The notes: a model not told the origin generated them from the letters alone. Numbered from the stretch's first letter, positions 36,902-46,570 are shown. The stretch: 64,000 nucleotides of DNA from Sphingopyxis sp. Root154 (GCF_001427105.1 NZ_LMGI01000002.1:1798867-1862866), one strand, 5' to 3'. Made by a program: numbers and translations.

Positions 36902-37831
36902 TCAGTCGAACACCGACCAACCCGCCGCATAAGCAAAATGTTCGAGCGCGACCGCGCCGGCGAGTGACGTTCCCGCCTCATTGAGCGCGGGCGACCAGAC
37001 CGCGATCGATCCCTGCCCCGGCGCGATGCACAGGATGCCGCCGCCGACGCCGCTCTTCCCCGGCAGGCCGACGCGAAAGGCGAACTCGCCCGAATTGTCA
37101 TAGTGACCGCACAGCATCATGATCGCGTTGATGCGCCGCGCGCGGTGCGGCTCGATCAGCTGCTCGCCGGTCAGCGGATCGCAGCCTTCCATTGCGAGAA
37201 ACAGCCCGGCGCGTGCAAGCTGGCGGCACGACATGGCGATCGCGCACTGTCGGAAATAGACGCCGACCACCGTTTCGACCGGATGCTTCAGGTTTCCGAA
37301 CGCGTCCATGAAATGCGACAGGCTGCGGTTGCGCGCGCCGGTTTCGGATTCGGAAAAGGCGACGTCGAAATCGATTCCGACATGGTCGTCGCCCGCCCGC
37401 GCGCGCATGAAATCGACGATCTCGTCGGCGACCGCGTCGCCGCTGCGCCCGTCGATCAGCCGGTCGGTGGTTGCCAGCGCGCCGGCGTTGATCAGCGGAT
37501 TGCGCGGAATGCCATGCTCGCTTTCGAGCTGAACGATCGAGTTGAACGCCGACCCCGACGGTTCGCGCCCGACGCTGTCCCACAGCGAACTGCCGACGCG
37601 GCGCAGCGCGAGCGCCAGCGTGAACACCTTTGACACCGACTGGATCGAAAAAGGCTCGTCGGCGTCGCCCGAGGTGTGGACGGTGCCGTCGGGAAGCGCG
37701 AGCGCGAAGCCGAGCTTGTTCGGATCGACCTTGGCGAGCGCCGGAATATAGTCGGCGACGCGCCCTTGCCCGAGATGTGCCGCAGCGAGCTTCATCGCCT
37801 CTTCGATATGATTGCGCAGGTCGTCGGTCAT
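36902..37831 (-). CDS. glsA: Glutaminase A
   Basis: Glutaminase of 309 residues converting glutamine to glutamate and ammonia. ATG 37831 gives the normal family length; the frame to 37876 adds 15 residues. Catalytic serine/lysine in FSIQSVSKVF (Ser65, Lys68), then NPLINAGALATT, the NRSLSHFM-like segment, YFRQCAIAMSC and the C-terminal GLPGKSGVGGGI loop. All family motifs are intact. Cytosolic. It converges on the RlpA-like gene. Confidence 0.95.
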   Translation of the reverse strand: MTDDLRNHIEEAMKLAAAHLGQGRVADYIPALAKVDPNKLGFALALPDGTVHTSGDADEPFSIQSVSKVFTLALALRRVGSSLWDSVGREPSGSAFNSIVQLESEHGIPRNPLINAGALATTDRLIDGRSGDAVADEIVDFMRARAGDDHVGIDFDVAFSESETGARNRSLSHFMDAFGNLKHPVETVVGVYFRQCAIAMSCRQLARAGLFLAMEGCDPLTGEQLIEPHRARRINAIMMLCGHYDNSGEFAFRVGLPGKSGVGGGILCIAPGQGSIAVWSPALNEAGTSLAGAVALEHFAYAAGWSVFD

Positions 37832-37932
37832 GGCGCTTCGCCTAGCATAATCGCCGCGCAAAGCATGTATTTTCATTTTTATGAAAATATTCTATGAAGT
37901 GGAAATCAATCAGGCGACTCGGGAGAAGCAAC

Positions 37933-38406
37933 ATGGTCGATCATCCGCGCGGCAAGGGGCTTTCGAGCGCCGTCAGTTATCAGGACAGCAAGGCGGCGTT
38001 CCGCTGGCTGGAGGAGGCGTTCGGGTTCGAACCCTTGTTCGTGCTGCTCGACGAAGCGGGCAATCTCGCGCATTCGGAAATGGGGTATGGCAATTCGGTG
38101 GTGATGGTCGGCAATGAATGGTCGGACGATCACAAGAGCCCGAAATCGATCGGCGGCAAGAACACGCAATCGGTGCATGTCCAGCTGAACGCTGGCGACA
38201 ATATCGACGCGCATTGTGACCGCGCGCGCGCCGCGGGGGCCGACATCATCGCCGAACCCGAAACGCAATTCTACGGCGACCGCAGCTACCGCGCCAAGGA
38301 CCCCGAGGGGCATATCTGGACCTTTGGCGTGACGGTCGAGGCGAAGACCGCCGAACAATGGGATGCCGAGGGCGGCTTCACCACGAAGACGCGGCTCGAC
38401 GATTGA
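37933..38406 (+). CDS. VOC-family (glyoxalase/bleomycin-resistance fold) protein
   Basis: Protein of 157 residues from ATG 37933 (GGGAGAAG upstream). It has the paired beta-alpha-beta-beta-beta fold of the VOC family: AVSYQDSKAAFRWLEEAFGF, then AGADIIAEPETQFYGDRSYR and AKDPEGHIWTFG with the typical DPEGH metal-ligand-like motif. It resembles PhnB/YdcR-type relatives. It is translationally coupled to the ArsR-type regulator and SRPBCC gene downstream, a frequent trio in alphaproteobacteria; the substrate is unknown. Confidence 0.87.
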   Translation: MVDHPRGKGLSSAVSYQDSKAAFRWLEEAFGFEPLFVLLDEAGNLAHSEMGYGNSVVMVGNEWSDDHKSPKSIGGKNTQSVHVQLNAGDNIDAHCDRARAAGADIIAEPETQFYGDRSYRAKDPEGHIWTFGVTVEAKTAEQWDAEGGFTTKTRLDD

Positions 38407-38729
38407 GCGCCGCGCTCGACCGGATGCTGGGCGCGCTCGCCGATCCGAAACGGCGGCGCGCGATCGAACTGCTGGGCGAGCGCCCGCGCAGCGCGGGCGA
38501 ACTCGCGAGCGAACTCGGCCTCGCGCCGCCGGCGATGAGCCGCCATTTGCGCACGCTGAAGGAAGGCGGGCTCGTCGAGGACGGCCATCCGACCTTCGAC
38601 GCGCGCGTGCGCATCTATTCGCTCAGGGACGGCGCGACCGCCGAACTCAAGCAGTGGCTGGCCGAGACCGAAGCGCTGTGGTCGCACCAGCTCGCGGCAT
38701 TCAAACGCCATGTCGAGGGCGGCGCATGA
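38403..38729 (+). CDS. ArsR-family winged-helix repressor
   Basis: Regulator of 108 residues. TTG 38403 overlaps the VOC stop (TTGA) and is the best start; ATG 38424 is the alternative. Winged-helix motifs: LGALADPKRRRAIELLGERP, AGELASELGLAPPAMSRHLR, TLKEGGLVEDG. No metal-binding ELCVCD motif is present, so it is of the non-metal class that controls SRPBCC/AHSA1 partners. Stop overlaps the next ATG. Confidence 0.88.
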   Translation: MSAALDRMLGALADPKRRRAIELLGERPRSAGELASELGLAPPAMSRHLRTLKEGGLVEDGHPTFDARVRIYSLRDGATAELKQWLAETEALWSHQLAAFKRHVEGGA

Positions 38730-39193
38730 CCGCTGCGGTGATCGTCGCCCTGCGCATCGGCGTGCCGCCCGACGTCGCCTTTACCGCTTTCACACGCGAT
38801 ATCGGCACCTGGTGGAAGAGCCATCCACTGTTCCAGCTCTCGCGACGCGGCGACGGCGCATTGCGCTTCGACCCTGCGGGGCCAGACGGCAGGCTGGTCA
38901 CGCGCTTCGACGACGGCAAGGAGTGGGAGATCGGCCCAGTGCATCACTGGCTGCCCGGCGAGCGGCTGGCGTTCGGCTGGCGGCTGCCGAGTTTCGAGGC
39001 CGATCAGGCGACCGAAGTCGACGTGCGGTTCGAAGCTGTTGGGAACGAGACGCGCGTGACGGTCGAGCATCGCGGGTGGGACGGCATCCCGCAGAAGCAT
39101 GTCGCGCGGCACGGGTTCGAGCTGATGCTGTTCCAGCGGCGGCTGGGCGAGCATTGGCGGGGGCTGCTGAAGGGGATGAGCGAGGGTCTCTAG
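38726..39193 (+). CDS. SRPBCC/AHSA1-domain protein
   Basis: Protein of 155 residues with the START-like AHSA1 fold: VPPDVAFTAFTRDIGTWW near the start, FDDGKEWEIGPVHHWLPGER in the middle and a long C-terminal helix (RHGFELMLFQRRLGEHWRGL). Coupled (ATGA) to the ArsR-type gene. Such pairs are usually autoregulated, the SRPBCC protein binding a hydrophobic ligand; that function is inferred. A CCCCTC...GAGGGG hairpin at 39196-39217 follows the stop. Confidence 0.88.
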   Translation: MTAAVIVALRIGVPPDVAFTAFTRDIGTWWKSHPLFQLSRRGDGALRFDPAGPDGRLVTRFDDGKEWEIGPVHHWLPGERLAFGWRLPSFEADQATEVDVRFEAVGNETRVTVEHRGWDGIPQKHVARHGFELMLFQRRLGEHWRGLLKGMSEGL

Positions 39194-39195
39194 TC

Positions 39196-39217
39196 CCCCT
39201 CCCGCAAGCGAGAGGGG
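39196..39217. repeat. Short GC-rich hairpin of sphingomonad intergenic type
   Basis: CCCCTC and GAGGGG flank CCGCAAGCGA, itself able to pair as CGC-AA-GCG. This CCCCTCCCGC-type stem is a common small intergenic repeat in related genomes and may terminate the VOC-ArsR-SRPBCC transcript. Confidence 0.4.
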
Positions 39218-39260
39218 AGAAAAGCTTGCCCCGTACGGTTCGCCGCCCCACGTTCCGCAT

Positions 39261-41669
39261 ATGGACCTCCCCGCCCCTTTCACCGACTGGTTCGCCGCGC
39301 GCGGGTGGCGGCTCAGGCGGCATCAGGCCGATATGCTCGCCGCGGGTGACCGGGGCGAGAGCGCATTGCTCGTCGCCGCGACCGGCGCGGGCAAAACCTT
39401 GTCGGGGTTCCTGCCCACGCTCGTCGATCTGGCGCAGCACCCGACCGACCGGTTGCACACGCTGTATGTTTCGCCGTTGAAAGCCCTCGCCGCCGACGTC
39501 GAGCGCAACCTCCTTGGCCCGATCGCCGAGATGGAACTCGACATCAGCGTCGAGAGCCGCAGCGGCGACACATCGTCCGACAAGAAGGCGCGCCAGCGCA
39601 GCCGCCCGCCGAACATCTTGCTGACGACCCCCGAATCGCTGTCGCTGCTGCTGTCCTGGCCCGACAGCTTCACGATGTTCGCCGATTTGAAGACCGTGGT
39701 GATCGACGAGATCCACGCCTTTGCCCCCGGCAAGCGCGGCGATCTGCTGAGCCTTGCGCTGTCGCGGCTGCAGAGGATCGCGCCGGGGCTGCGCCGCGTC
39801 GGCCTGTCGGCGACGATCGCCGATACGACCGCCTATCGCGGCTGGCTCGCACCCGATGGCGATCCCGATGTGGTGACTTTGGTCGAGGGCGAAGCCGGCG
39901 CCGATCCCGAGATCGGCATCTTGCTGCCCGAGGGCGCGGTGCCGTGGGCAGGCCATTCGGGCCGCTGGGCGGTGCATCAGGTGATGGACGAGATCGCGAA
40001 GAACCGCACGACGATCATCTTCTGCAACACGCGCGGGCTTGCCGAGCTGACCTTTCAGGAGCTGTGGAAGGTCAACGACCTCAGCCTGCCGATCGCGATC
40101 CATCACGGCAGCCTCGACCGCGAGGCGCGGCTGCGCGCCGAGGCGGCGATGGCCGAAGGGCGGCTGCGCGCGCTCGTCGCGACGTCGAGCCTCGATCTCG
40201 GGCTCGACTGGGGCGACGTCGATTGCGTGATCCAGATGGGCGCCCCGAAGGGCTCGTCGCGCCTGCTCCAGCGCATCGGGCGCGCGAACCACCGGCTCGA
40301 TGAACCGAGCAAGGCGCTGATCGTGCCGGGCAACCGCTTCGAATATCTCGAGGCGCGCGCGGCATTGGATGCGGTCGAAGCAGGCGAACGCGACGCCGAT
40401 CGCTTTCGCCCCGGCGCGCTCGACGTGCTCGCGCAACATGTGATGGCGCTCGCGTGCGCGGCGCCGTTCCGGGAGGAGGCGCTGCTCGCCGAAATCCGCT
40501 CGGCGGCGCCGTACCAATGGATCGATGCGCCGATCTTCGCGCGGCTGCTCGGCTTCGTGCGCGACGGGGGCTATGCGCTCAAAAGCTATGACCGCTTCCG
40601 CCGCCTCGCCCCCGACGGGCAGGGCGGCTGGCGGATCGCGCATCCGCGGCTGGCGGCGCAGCACCGGCTCAACGCGGGAATCATCGTCGAGGCGCCGATG
40701 GCCGATGTGCGGTTCAAAAACGGCCGGCGGCTCGGCAAGGTCGAGGAATATTTCGCGAGCACGCTGTCGCCCGGCGACACCTTCGCCTTCGCCGGCCTCA
40801 GCCTCGAGGTCGAGTCGATCCGTGACACCGACCTGATCGTGCGCGCGACGACGCGGCCCGCGCGTATCCCGAGCTATATGGGCGCGCGTATGGCGCTGAC
40901 GACGCGGCTCGCCGACCGGGTGCGCGGTTTCCTTGCCGATCCCGCGAGCTGGCAGCGTTTTCCCGAGGATGTGCGTTTCTGGCTGGAGATGCAGGCGCTG
41001 CGATCGGCGCTGCCGCGCCCCGGCGAGCTGCTCGTCGAGACCTTCCCGCACGAGGGCAATCATTATCTCGTTTGCTACCCGTTCGAGGGGTGGAACGCGC
41101 ACCAGTCGCTGGGCATGCTGATCACCAAGCGGATGGAGCGCGCGGGGTTGCAGCCGCTGGGCTTCGTCGCGTCGGACTATGCGATCGCGATCTGGTCGCT
41201 GCGGCCGGTCGCGCATCCGCAAAATCTGTTCGATTCGGAGATCCTGTCCGAGGAGTTCGTCGAATGGGTCGAACGGTCGCATTTGCTCAAACGCGCGTTT
41301 CGCGAGGTCGCGGTGATCGGCGGGCTGATCGAGCGCCAGCATCCGGGCAAACGCAAGACGGGCAAGCAGGTGACCTTTTCGACCGACCTGATCTTCGACG
41401 TGCTGCGCAAATATGAGCCGGACCATCTGCTGCTCGAAGCCGCGTGGGCCGATGCGCGCGAACGTCTCACCGACGTGGCGCGGCTCGGCGACCTGCTCGA
41501 CCGCGCGGCAGGGACGATGCTGCACCAGAAACTCGACCGGATCAGCCCGCTCGCGATCCCGGTGCTCGTGCTGATCGGGCGTGAGAATGTCGCGGCGGCG
41601 GACATCGACGACGCGCTGCTGGGTGAGCTGGCGGACCGCCTGGCGGAAGAAGCCATGCGCCCCGGATAA
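39261..41669 (+). CDS. Ligase-associated DEXH-box DNA helicase (Lhr-like)
   Basis: SF2 DNA helicase of 802 residues of the class found with ATP-dependent DNA ligases in repair operons. Walker A is ATGAGKT (40-46), motif II is VIDEIHAFAPGKRGD (147-161), motif III is LSATI (182-186), followed by VATSSLDLGLDWGDVDCVIQ and RLLQRIGRANHR (motif VI). The C-terminal half holds the winged-helix/beta-sheet region of Lhr. The usual operon partners are an ATP-dependent ligase, an exonuclease and PdeM; only PdeM is nearby, separated by one gene. Likely role: DNA damage response, by family association. Confidence 0.92.
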   Translation: MDLPAPFTDWFAARGWRLRRHQADMLAAGDRGESALLVAATGAGKTLSGFLPTLVDLAQHPTDRLHTLYVSPLKALAADVERNLLGPIAEMELDISVESRSGDTSSDKKARQRSRPPNILLTTPESLSLLLSWPDSFTMFADLKTVVIDEIHAFAPGKRGDLLSLALSRLQRIAPGLRRVGLSATIADTTAYRGWLAPDGDPDVVTLVEGEAGADPEIGILLPEGAVPWAGHSGRWAVHQVMDEIAKNRTTIIFCNTRGLAELTFQELWKVNDLSLPIAIHHGSLDREARLRAEAAMAEGRLRALVATSSLDLGLDWGDVDCVIQMGAPKGSSRLLQRIGRANHRLDEPSKALIVPGNRFEYLEARAALDAVEAGERDADRFRPGALDVLAQHVMALACAAPFREEALLAEIRSAAPYQWIDAPIFARLLGFVRDGGYALKSYDRFRRLAPDGQGGWRIAHPRLAAQHRLNAGIIVEAPMADVRFKNGRRLGKVEEYFASTLSPGDTFAFAGLSLEVESIRDTDLIVRATTRPARIPSYMGARMALTTRLADRVRGFLADPASWQRFPEDVRFWLEMQALRSALPRPGELLVETFPHEGNHYLVCYPFEGWNAHQSLGMLITKRMERAGLQPLGFVASDYAIAIWSLRPVAHPQNLFDSEILSEEFVEWVERSHLLKRAFREVAVIGGLIERQHPGKRKTGKQVTFSTDLIFDVLRKYEPDHLLLEAAWADARERLTDVARLGDLLDRAAGTMLHQKLDRISPLAIPVLVLIGRENVAAADIDDALLGELADRLAEEAMRPG

Positions 41670-41753
41670 GGCGGCGCGGCGCATCCGGCGTTTCGCTTGC
41701 TGCGACGCCCGATGAGGCGTAGATTACGCCCAAACATAATGAGGATGCCAGCG

Positions 41754-42779
41754 ATGACCCAAGCTATCCAGCGGTCCGTCCTGTTCGCGCTGCTGATCGC
41801 CGCCCCCGCGCTGATTGGCGCGACCCCGGCTTCCACCGATCCTGCGCCTGTTCCGGCCCCGGCCGGCGACGTCGTCGCACCGCCGGTGACGGTCGTGCCC
41901 TTTATCCAGCCGTTCGACCTCGACGCGAGCCGGCGCATGTCGGTGAAGGTCATGGTCGGCGGCAAGGGCCCTTTCTCCTTCCTCGTCGACACCGGCGCCG
42001 AGCGGACGGTGATCGCCCGCGAATTGGCCCAAAGGCTGGGACTGGCCGAGGGCGCGAAGTTGCGGCTCGCCACGATCGGCGGCGCGGCGACGGTGCCAAG
42101 CTACCGCGTGGCCGCGCTGCAGATGTCCAACCTGCACCTTGCCGCGGTCGACGCGCCCGCCTTTTTCGGGCGGCATATCGGCGCCGCGGGGCTGATCGGG
42201 GTCGACATGCTCGAAGAGCGGCGCGTGCTGATCGATTTCCGCAAGGAAAGCATGCAGATATTAGAAACGCGGCGCCGCGCGCCGTCGCTCATCAAGGACA
42301 ATGACGCGATCGTCGTCACCGCGCGCAATTCGGCGGGACGCCTGATCCTGTCCGATGCGCGGCTGAACGGCAAACGCATCGACGTGATCGTCGACACCGG
42401 GGCGCAGACGAGCGTCGGCAATATGGCGTTGCAAAGGCTGGTAGCAAGCAAGCGCGCCAACCGTTTTCCCTTTGTCGCTACGATCCTTGACGCGGTCACG
42501 GGCGAGGAAGTGACCGCAACGCGCACCGCGATCAAGCGCATCGTGATCAACGGCATGGACGTCAACGACCTGCCGGTGAGTTTCGCCGACGGCCAGGCGT
42601 TCCGCGCGCTGGGCCTGCACGAACGGCCCGCCCTGCTGCTGGGGATGGACAGCCTGTCGATGTTCGACCGCGTCGAGATCGATTTCCCGAACAAGCGCGT
42701 CGTATTCGACCTGCCCGACGGAGCGCATCGCGAGTCGGGTCAACGCTTCGCCGCAAATGGGATCGCCGCTGGCGGCTAG
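41754..42779 (+). CDS. Exported retropepsin-like aspartic protease with two DTG motifs
   Basis: Protein of 341 residues from ATG 41754 (GAGG upstream; earlier in-frame ATGs at 41739 and 41745 are less well spaced). Signal peptide: VLFALLIAAPALIGATPA. Two retropepsin-like halves each carry an active-site motif: FLVDTGAERTVIARELAQRL and VIVDTGAQTSVGNMALQRL. Two lobes in one chain make a pepsin-like monomer from repeated retropepsin units. Aspartyl protease family proteins of this kind are common in sphingomonads, probably periplasmic, with unknown substrate. It sits between the repair helicase and PdeM genes. Confidence 0.85.
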   Translation: MTQAIQRSVLFALLIAAPALIGATPASTDPAPVPAPAGDVVAPPVTVVPFIQPFDLDASRRMSVKVMVGGKGPFSFLVDTGAERTVIARELAQRLGLAEGAKLRLATIGGAATVPSYRVAALQMSNLHLAAVDAPAFFGRHIGAAGLIGVDMLEERRVLIDFRKESMQILETRRRAPSLIKDNDAIVVTARNSAGRLILSDARLNGKRIDVIVDTGAQTSVGNMALQRLVASKRANRFPFVATILDAVTGEEVTATRTAIKRIVINGMDVNDLPVSFADGQAFRALGLHERPALLLGMDSLSMFDRVEIDFPNKRVVFDLPDGAHRESGQRFAANGIAAGG

Positions 42780-42819
42780 TCCGCTTGCGGCGGGGCCCCG
42801 TCGCAGCCATAGCGGGCAT

Positions 42820-43536
42820 ATGTCCACCGCCGCGACCTTCGATTTTGCAGGCCAGCAGTTTCAGATGCTGGCCGACCGGGCGCTGTTCTGGCCGCGCCAC
42901 GGCGCGCTGATCGTCGCCGACCTGCATCTGGAAAAAGCGAGCTGGTACGCCGCGCTCGGCCAGCCGCTGCCGCCCTATGACAGCCACGACACGCTCGACC
43001 GGCTCGCCGCGCTCGCGGCCGAAACCGATGCGCGCGCGATCTGGTGCCTCGGCGACAGTTTTCATGATCGGGGCGCAGCGGAACGCATCGTCCCCGCGGT
43101 CGCCGAACGCCTGTTCGGGCAAGCGGCGTCGGCGAAGCTGCTGTGGATCGCGGGCAATCACGACGGGCTGACCGGCGGCGCGTGGGGCGGCGAGGTCGCC
43201 GACGAGCTGGTCATCGACGGCATCGTTTTTCGCCACCAAAGCCTTGCCCGCGAGACGCGGCCGGAAATTTCGGGGCATTTCCATCCCAAATTGCGGCTCA
43301 ACATCCGCGGCCATGCGGTATCGCGCCCCTGTTTCGCGGGCGATGCGCAGCGGCTGATTCTTCCCGCCTTCGGTGCCCTGACGGGCGGGCTCGCGGTCGA
43401 CGACGCGGTCATCGCGGCGAATTTTGCCGGTGCGTATGAAGCGATGCTGGTCGCGCGCGGTCGCTGGCTCTGCTTTCCTTGCCCCGGCCGGGCCGCCGAT
43501 GACGCTACGGCAAGCCGCGCGCTTGCCGCGCGCTAG
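42820..43536 (+). CDS. pdeM: Ligase-associated DNA damage response endonuclease PdeM
   Basis: Metallophosphoesterase of 238 residues from ATG 42820. Calcineurin-type motifs: LIVADLHLEKASWY (D-x-H), WCLGDSFHDRG (GD), WIAGNHDG (GNHD), ISGHFHPK (GH-x-H). The length and the DLHLEK motif match PdeM, the endonuclease encoded with ligase-associated helicases. Its partner helicase is the gene two positions upstream. Metal-dependent cleavage in DNA repair is inferred from the family. A 7-bp hairpin with a CTTTTC loop (43554-43573) lies after the stop. Confidence 0.9.
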   Translation: MSTAATFDFAGQQFQMLADRALFWPRHGALIVADLHLEKASWYAALGQPLPPYDSHDTLDRLAALAAETDARAIWCLGDSFHDRGAAERIVPAVAERLFGQAASAKLLWIAGNHDGLTGGAWGGEVADELVIDGIVFRHQSLARETRPEISGHFHPKLRLNIRGHAVSRPCFAGDAQRLILPAFGALTGGLAVDDAVIAANFAGAYEAMLVARGRWLCFPCPGRAADDATASRALAAR

Positions 43537-43695
43537 CGCCTAAGCCCCGCCGAACAGGCGCTTTTCCGCCTGTGACCAAAAAGCATCACCCCACCAAAAA
43601 CGACGCAAATACGTGCCCCCCGCTGGATCGGCCGCGCAATTGAGTTATGCTCCGTCCGCAACAAAAATAAATAAATGTTGAGAGGAGTGCCCGAT

Positions 43696-46515
43696 ATGAA
43701 ATCATCTTCCCTTCGTGCTGCCCGATTTATGCGCACCAGCGCGCTCGGCGTATCGCTTGCTATCGCTGCCGTATCCGCACCGGCCTTCGCCCAGAATACC
43801 GCGGCCGATGCGCCGGCCGACACCGCGACCGACGACAGCGACAACACCCCGATCATCGTCACCGCGCAGGGCCGCTCGCAGCTGCTCTCCGACGTGCCGG
43901 TCGCAATCTCGGCGGTCAACGCCGAAACGCTGCAGAACAGCGGCGCGAACGACATTCGCCAGCTGAACCAGCTCGCCCCGTCGCTGCTCGTGTCGTCGAC
44001 CGGCTCGGAAGCCAACGGCTCGGCGCGTATCCGCGGCATCGGCACCGTCGGCGACAACCCCGGCCTCGAAAGCTCGGTCCCGGTGTTCATCGATGGCGTC
44101 TATCGCTCGCGTTCGGGCATCGGGCTCAACGAGCTCGGCGAACTCGACCGAATCGAGGTGCAGCGCGGCCCGCAGGGCACGCTTGGCGGACGCAACTCGT
44201 CGGCGGGCCTGATCAGCATCTATTCGAAAAAGCCCGATTTCAACTTCGGCGCCACGGGTGAGGTCACCTATGGCAATTATGATTATTGGCGTCTTGGCGG
44301 CAGCGTCACCGGCCCGCTCGGCGAAACGCTCGCGGCGCGCCTCGACGGCGTGTGGGTCAAGCGCGACGGTTTCTATAACGACACCGCAAACAATCGCGAC
44401 GTCAACAACCGCGACCGCTATTTCCTGCGCGGCCAGTTGCTGTTCGAACCGACGGATGCGCTGTCGGTCCGCCTCATCGCCGATTATACCTCGCGCGACG
44501 AGGAATGCTGTGCGGCGACCTATGTCGGCCCGAGCGTCAACCAATATATCGGCAATCTCAACACCCCCAGCGCAGTCGGCGCGGGCGCGACCCCGACGTC
44601 GAACAATATCATCAACGTGCTGCGCGACCTCGGCCAGTCGGTCGGCGCGTTCAACCAGGGTTACAGCCGCGACATTTCGGTCACCCCGGGCCGCAGCTTT
44701 GCCGGCAAGACGAAGGATTACGGCTTCTCGGGCCAGATCGACTATGATTTCGGCGGCGCGACGCTGACCTCGATCACCGCGTATCGCGAGTACCGGTCGA
44801 GCCAGGCCGGCGACGTCGACTATGGCACGGTCGATATCCTCTATCGCGCGCCCGATGCCGACGCGTACCGCCAGTTCCACACCTTCACCCAGGAACTGCG
44901 CCTGCAGGGCGAAGCGTTCGACGGCAAGCTCGACTGGCTCGTCGGCGGCTTCTATGCCGATGAAAAGCTGCGCGTGCGCGACAATCTGCGCTTCGGCGAA
45001 GACTATGGCCGGTTCGCGGCGTGCCGCCTGATCACGGGCACGGCGCTTTCGGGCCTCTATTCGCCGGCCAGCCCGTCGTGCATCATCCCGGGCGTCGGGC
45101 AAGCAACGCTGCTGGGCGCCTTCGGTCCCGCTGCCGGCCCCGATATCGTCGCAAGCCTCGCAGCGCTCGACGGAATCAGCGACAAGGGCAGCATCAACGA
45201 CGTCTATCGCCAGAACGGCAAGAACTGGGCGTTGTTCACGCACAATATCTTCCACATCACCGACAAGCTCGATTTCACCTTCGGCGTCCGTTACACCAAC
45301 GACAAGAAGAAGTTCTCGGCGACCTTCACCAACGACAACACGGCCTGTCAGGTGATCCAGGGCCGGTTGCTCGACGATCTGTCGAGCCCGAACGCCACCA
45401 TCCGCGCCGTCGCGGGCGGCCTGATCGGCCTCGGCTGCCAGGGCAATTCGACCGCCGAACTCAACGGCGTGTCGATCAACGACAAACGGAGCGAGGACGA
45501 ATGGACCGGCACCGCGATCCTGTCGTACAAGCCGGTCGACGACCTGATGGTGTATGCGAGCTATTCGCGCGGCTACAAGGCGGGCGGCTTCAACCTCGAC
45601 CGCTCGGCGCTGAAATCGCCGATCCTGCCGTTCGCGGCGACCCCCGGCGGCGCGCAGGGGCTGGTTGGCGCGTTGCAGTTCGACCCCGAAAAGGTCGACA
45701 GCTATGAACTGGGCGCCAAATATGCGACCGGTCCGTTCGGCCTCGGCCTGACCTTCTTCCGGTCGGACTTCTCGAGCTTCCAGCTCAACACGTTCAACGG
45801 CACCGTTTTCCTCGTCCAGAACGTCAATGGCTGCGACAGCGACCTGAACGGCGGCGACCGCGACCAGAGCAAGTTCACCGGCGCGCCGAACTTCAATGCC
45901 GCGGCGGCAACGACGGGCGCCTGCCCCAGCGACGACGTCAGCCATGGTGTCCGGTCGGAAGGCTTCGAACTCGAAGCCTCGCTCGTTCCGGCGCGCAGCT
46001 TCCGCATGACCGCCGGCCTGACCTATGCGAAGACCAAATATCGCAATCAGCTGGTGGGCAATAATTCGGGCGCCCCGCTCGACCAGGCGCTGCGCCTGCT
46101 GCCGGGCAACAATCTGTCGAACGCGCCCGAACTGGTCGCGACCGGCAGCGTCGCCTGGACGCCGGATATCGGCAGCAGCGGGCTGACCGGCCTCGTCTAT
46201 GTCGATGGCCGCATGACCGGCGATTACAACACCGGTTCCGACCTGTTCCCGCAGAAGGAGCAGAATGGCTATGCGCTGTTCAACGCGCGCATCGGCATTC
46301 GCGGCCCCGACGAGAAATGGGGGATCGAATTCTGGGGCCAAAATATCTTCAACAAGCAATATGCCCAGGTCGCGTTCAACTCGCCCTTCCAGGAAGGTGC
46401 GACCTCGGCGACCGCCGCCTTTGCCGACCCGCAATATCCGGGCGGCCGCCAGATCTTCTCGCAGTTCCTCGCCGAACCCAGGACCTATGGCGTGACGCTG
46501 CGCGGCAAATTCTAA
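43696..46515 (+). CDS. TonB-dependent receptor, first of a tandem pair
   Basis: Outer membrane receptor of 939 residues from ATG 43696 with GAGAGGAG upstream; the signal peptide ends near AFAQNT. TonB-box-like TPIIVTAQGRS, plug with ARIRGIGTVGDNPGLESSVP and RGPQGTLGGRNSSAGLIS (GTLGGRN instead of the common GTLFGRN). A 22-strand barrel ends with RTYGVTLRGKF. Extracellular loops contain eight cysteines, including a vicinal pair in DEECCAATY, then AACRL, PSCII, TACQV, LGCQG, NGCDS and GACPSD. All eight recur in the next gene. No signalling domain. Substrate unknown. Confidence 0.9.
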   Translation: MKSSSLRAARFMRTSALGVSLAIAAVSAPAFAQNTAADAPADTATDDSDNTPIIVTAQGRSQLLSDVPVAISAVNAETLQNSGANDIRQLNQLAPSLLVSSTGSEANGSARIRGIGTVGDNPGLESSVPVFIDGVYRSRSGIGLNELGELDRIEVQRGPQGTLGGRNSSAGLISIYSKKPDFNFGATGEVTYGNYDYWRLGGSVTGPLGETLAARLDGVWVKRDGFYNDTANNRDVNNRDRYFLRGQLLFEPTDALSVRLIADYTSRDEECCAATYVGPSVNQYIGNLNTPSAVGAGATPTSNNIINVLRDLGQSVGAFNQGYSRDISVTPGRSFAGKTKDYGFSGQIDYDFGGATLTSITAYREYRSSQAGDVDYGTVDILYRAPDADAYRQFHTFTQELRLQGEAFDGKLDWLVGGFYADEKLRVRDNLRFGEDYGRFAACRLITGTALSGLYSPASPSCIIPGVGQATLLGAFGPAAGPDIVASLAALDGISDKGSINDVYRQNGKNWALFTHNIFHITDKLDFTFGVRYTNDKKKFSATFTNDNTACQVIQGRLLDDLSSPNATIRAVAGGLIGLGCQGNSTAELNGVSINDKRSEDEWTGTAILSYKPVDDLMVYASYSRGYKAGGFNLDRSALKSPILPFAATPGGAQGLVGALQFDPEKVDSYELGAKYATGPFGLGLTFFRSDFSSFQLNTFNGTVFLVQNVNGCDSDLNGGDRDQSKFTGAPNFNAAAATTGACPSDDVSHGVRSEGFELEASLVPARSFRMTAGLTYAKTKYRNQLVGNNSGAPLDQALRLLPGNNLSNAPELVATGSVAWTPDIGSSGLTGLVYVDGRMTGDYNTGSDLFPQKEQNGYALFNARIGIRGPDEKWGIEFWGQNIFNKQYAQVAFNSPFQEGATSATAAFADPQYPGGRQIFSQFLAEPRTYGVTLRGKF

Positions 46516-46538
46516 GCAGTAGCGAATTACGGACTATC

Positions 46539-46570
46539 GGGGGCGGGACACATGCTGTTCCGCCCCCTTT
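46539..46570 (+). terminator. Intrinsic terminator of the first tandem receptor gene
   Basis: GGGGGCGGGACA and TGTTCCGCCCCC form a 12-bp stem (one G-T pair) with a 5-base loop, followed by TTTTCTATT. This is the clearest intrinsic terminator in the window. Confidence 0.85.

Noticed and set aside
38898..41684. 928-codon open frame antisense to the DEXH helicase
   Set aside because: Shadow of the helicase gene; His/Arg-rich translation without domains.
43702..46434. 910-codon open frame antisense to the first tandem receptor
   Set aside because: Shadow frame; the receptor has signal peptide, plug and barrel features.
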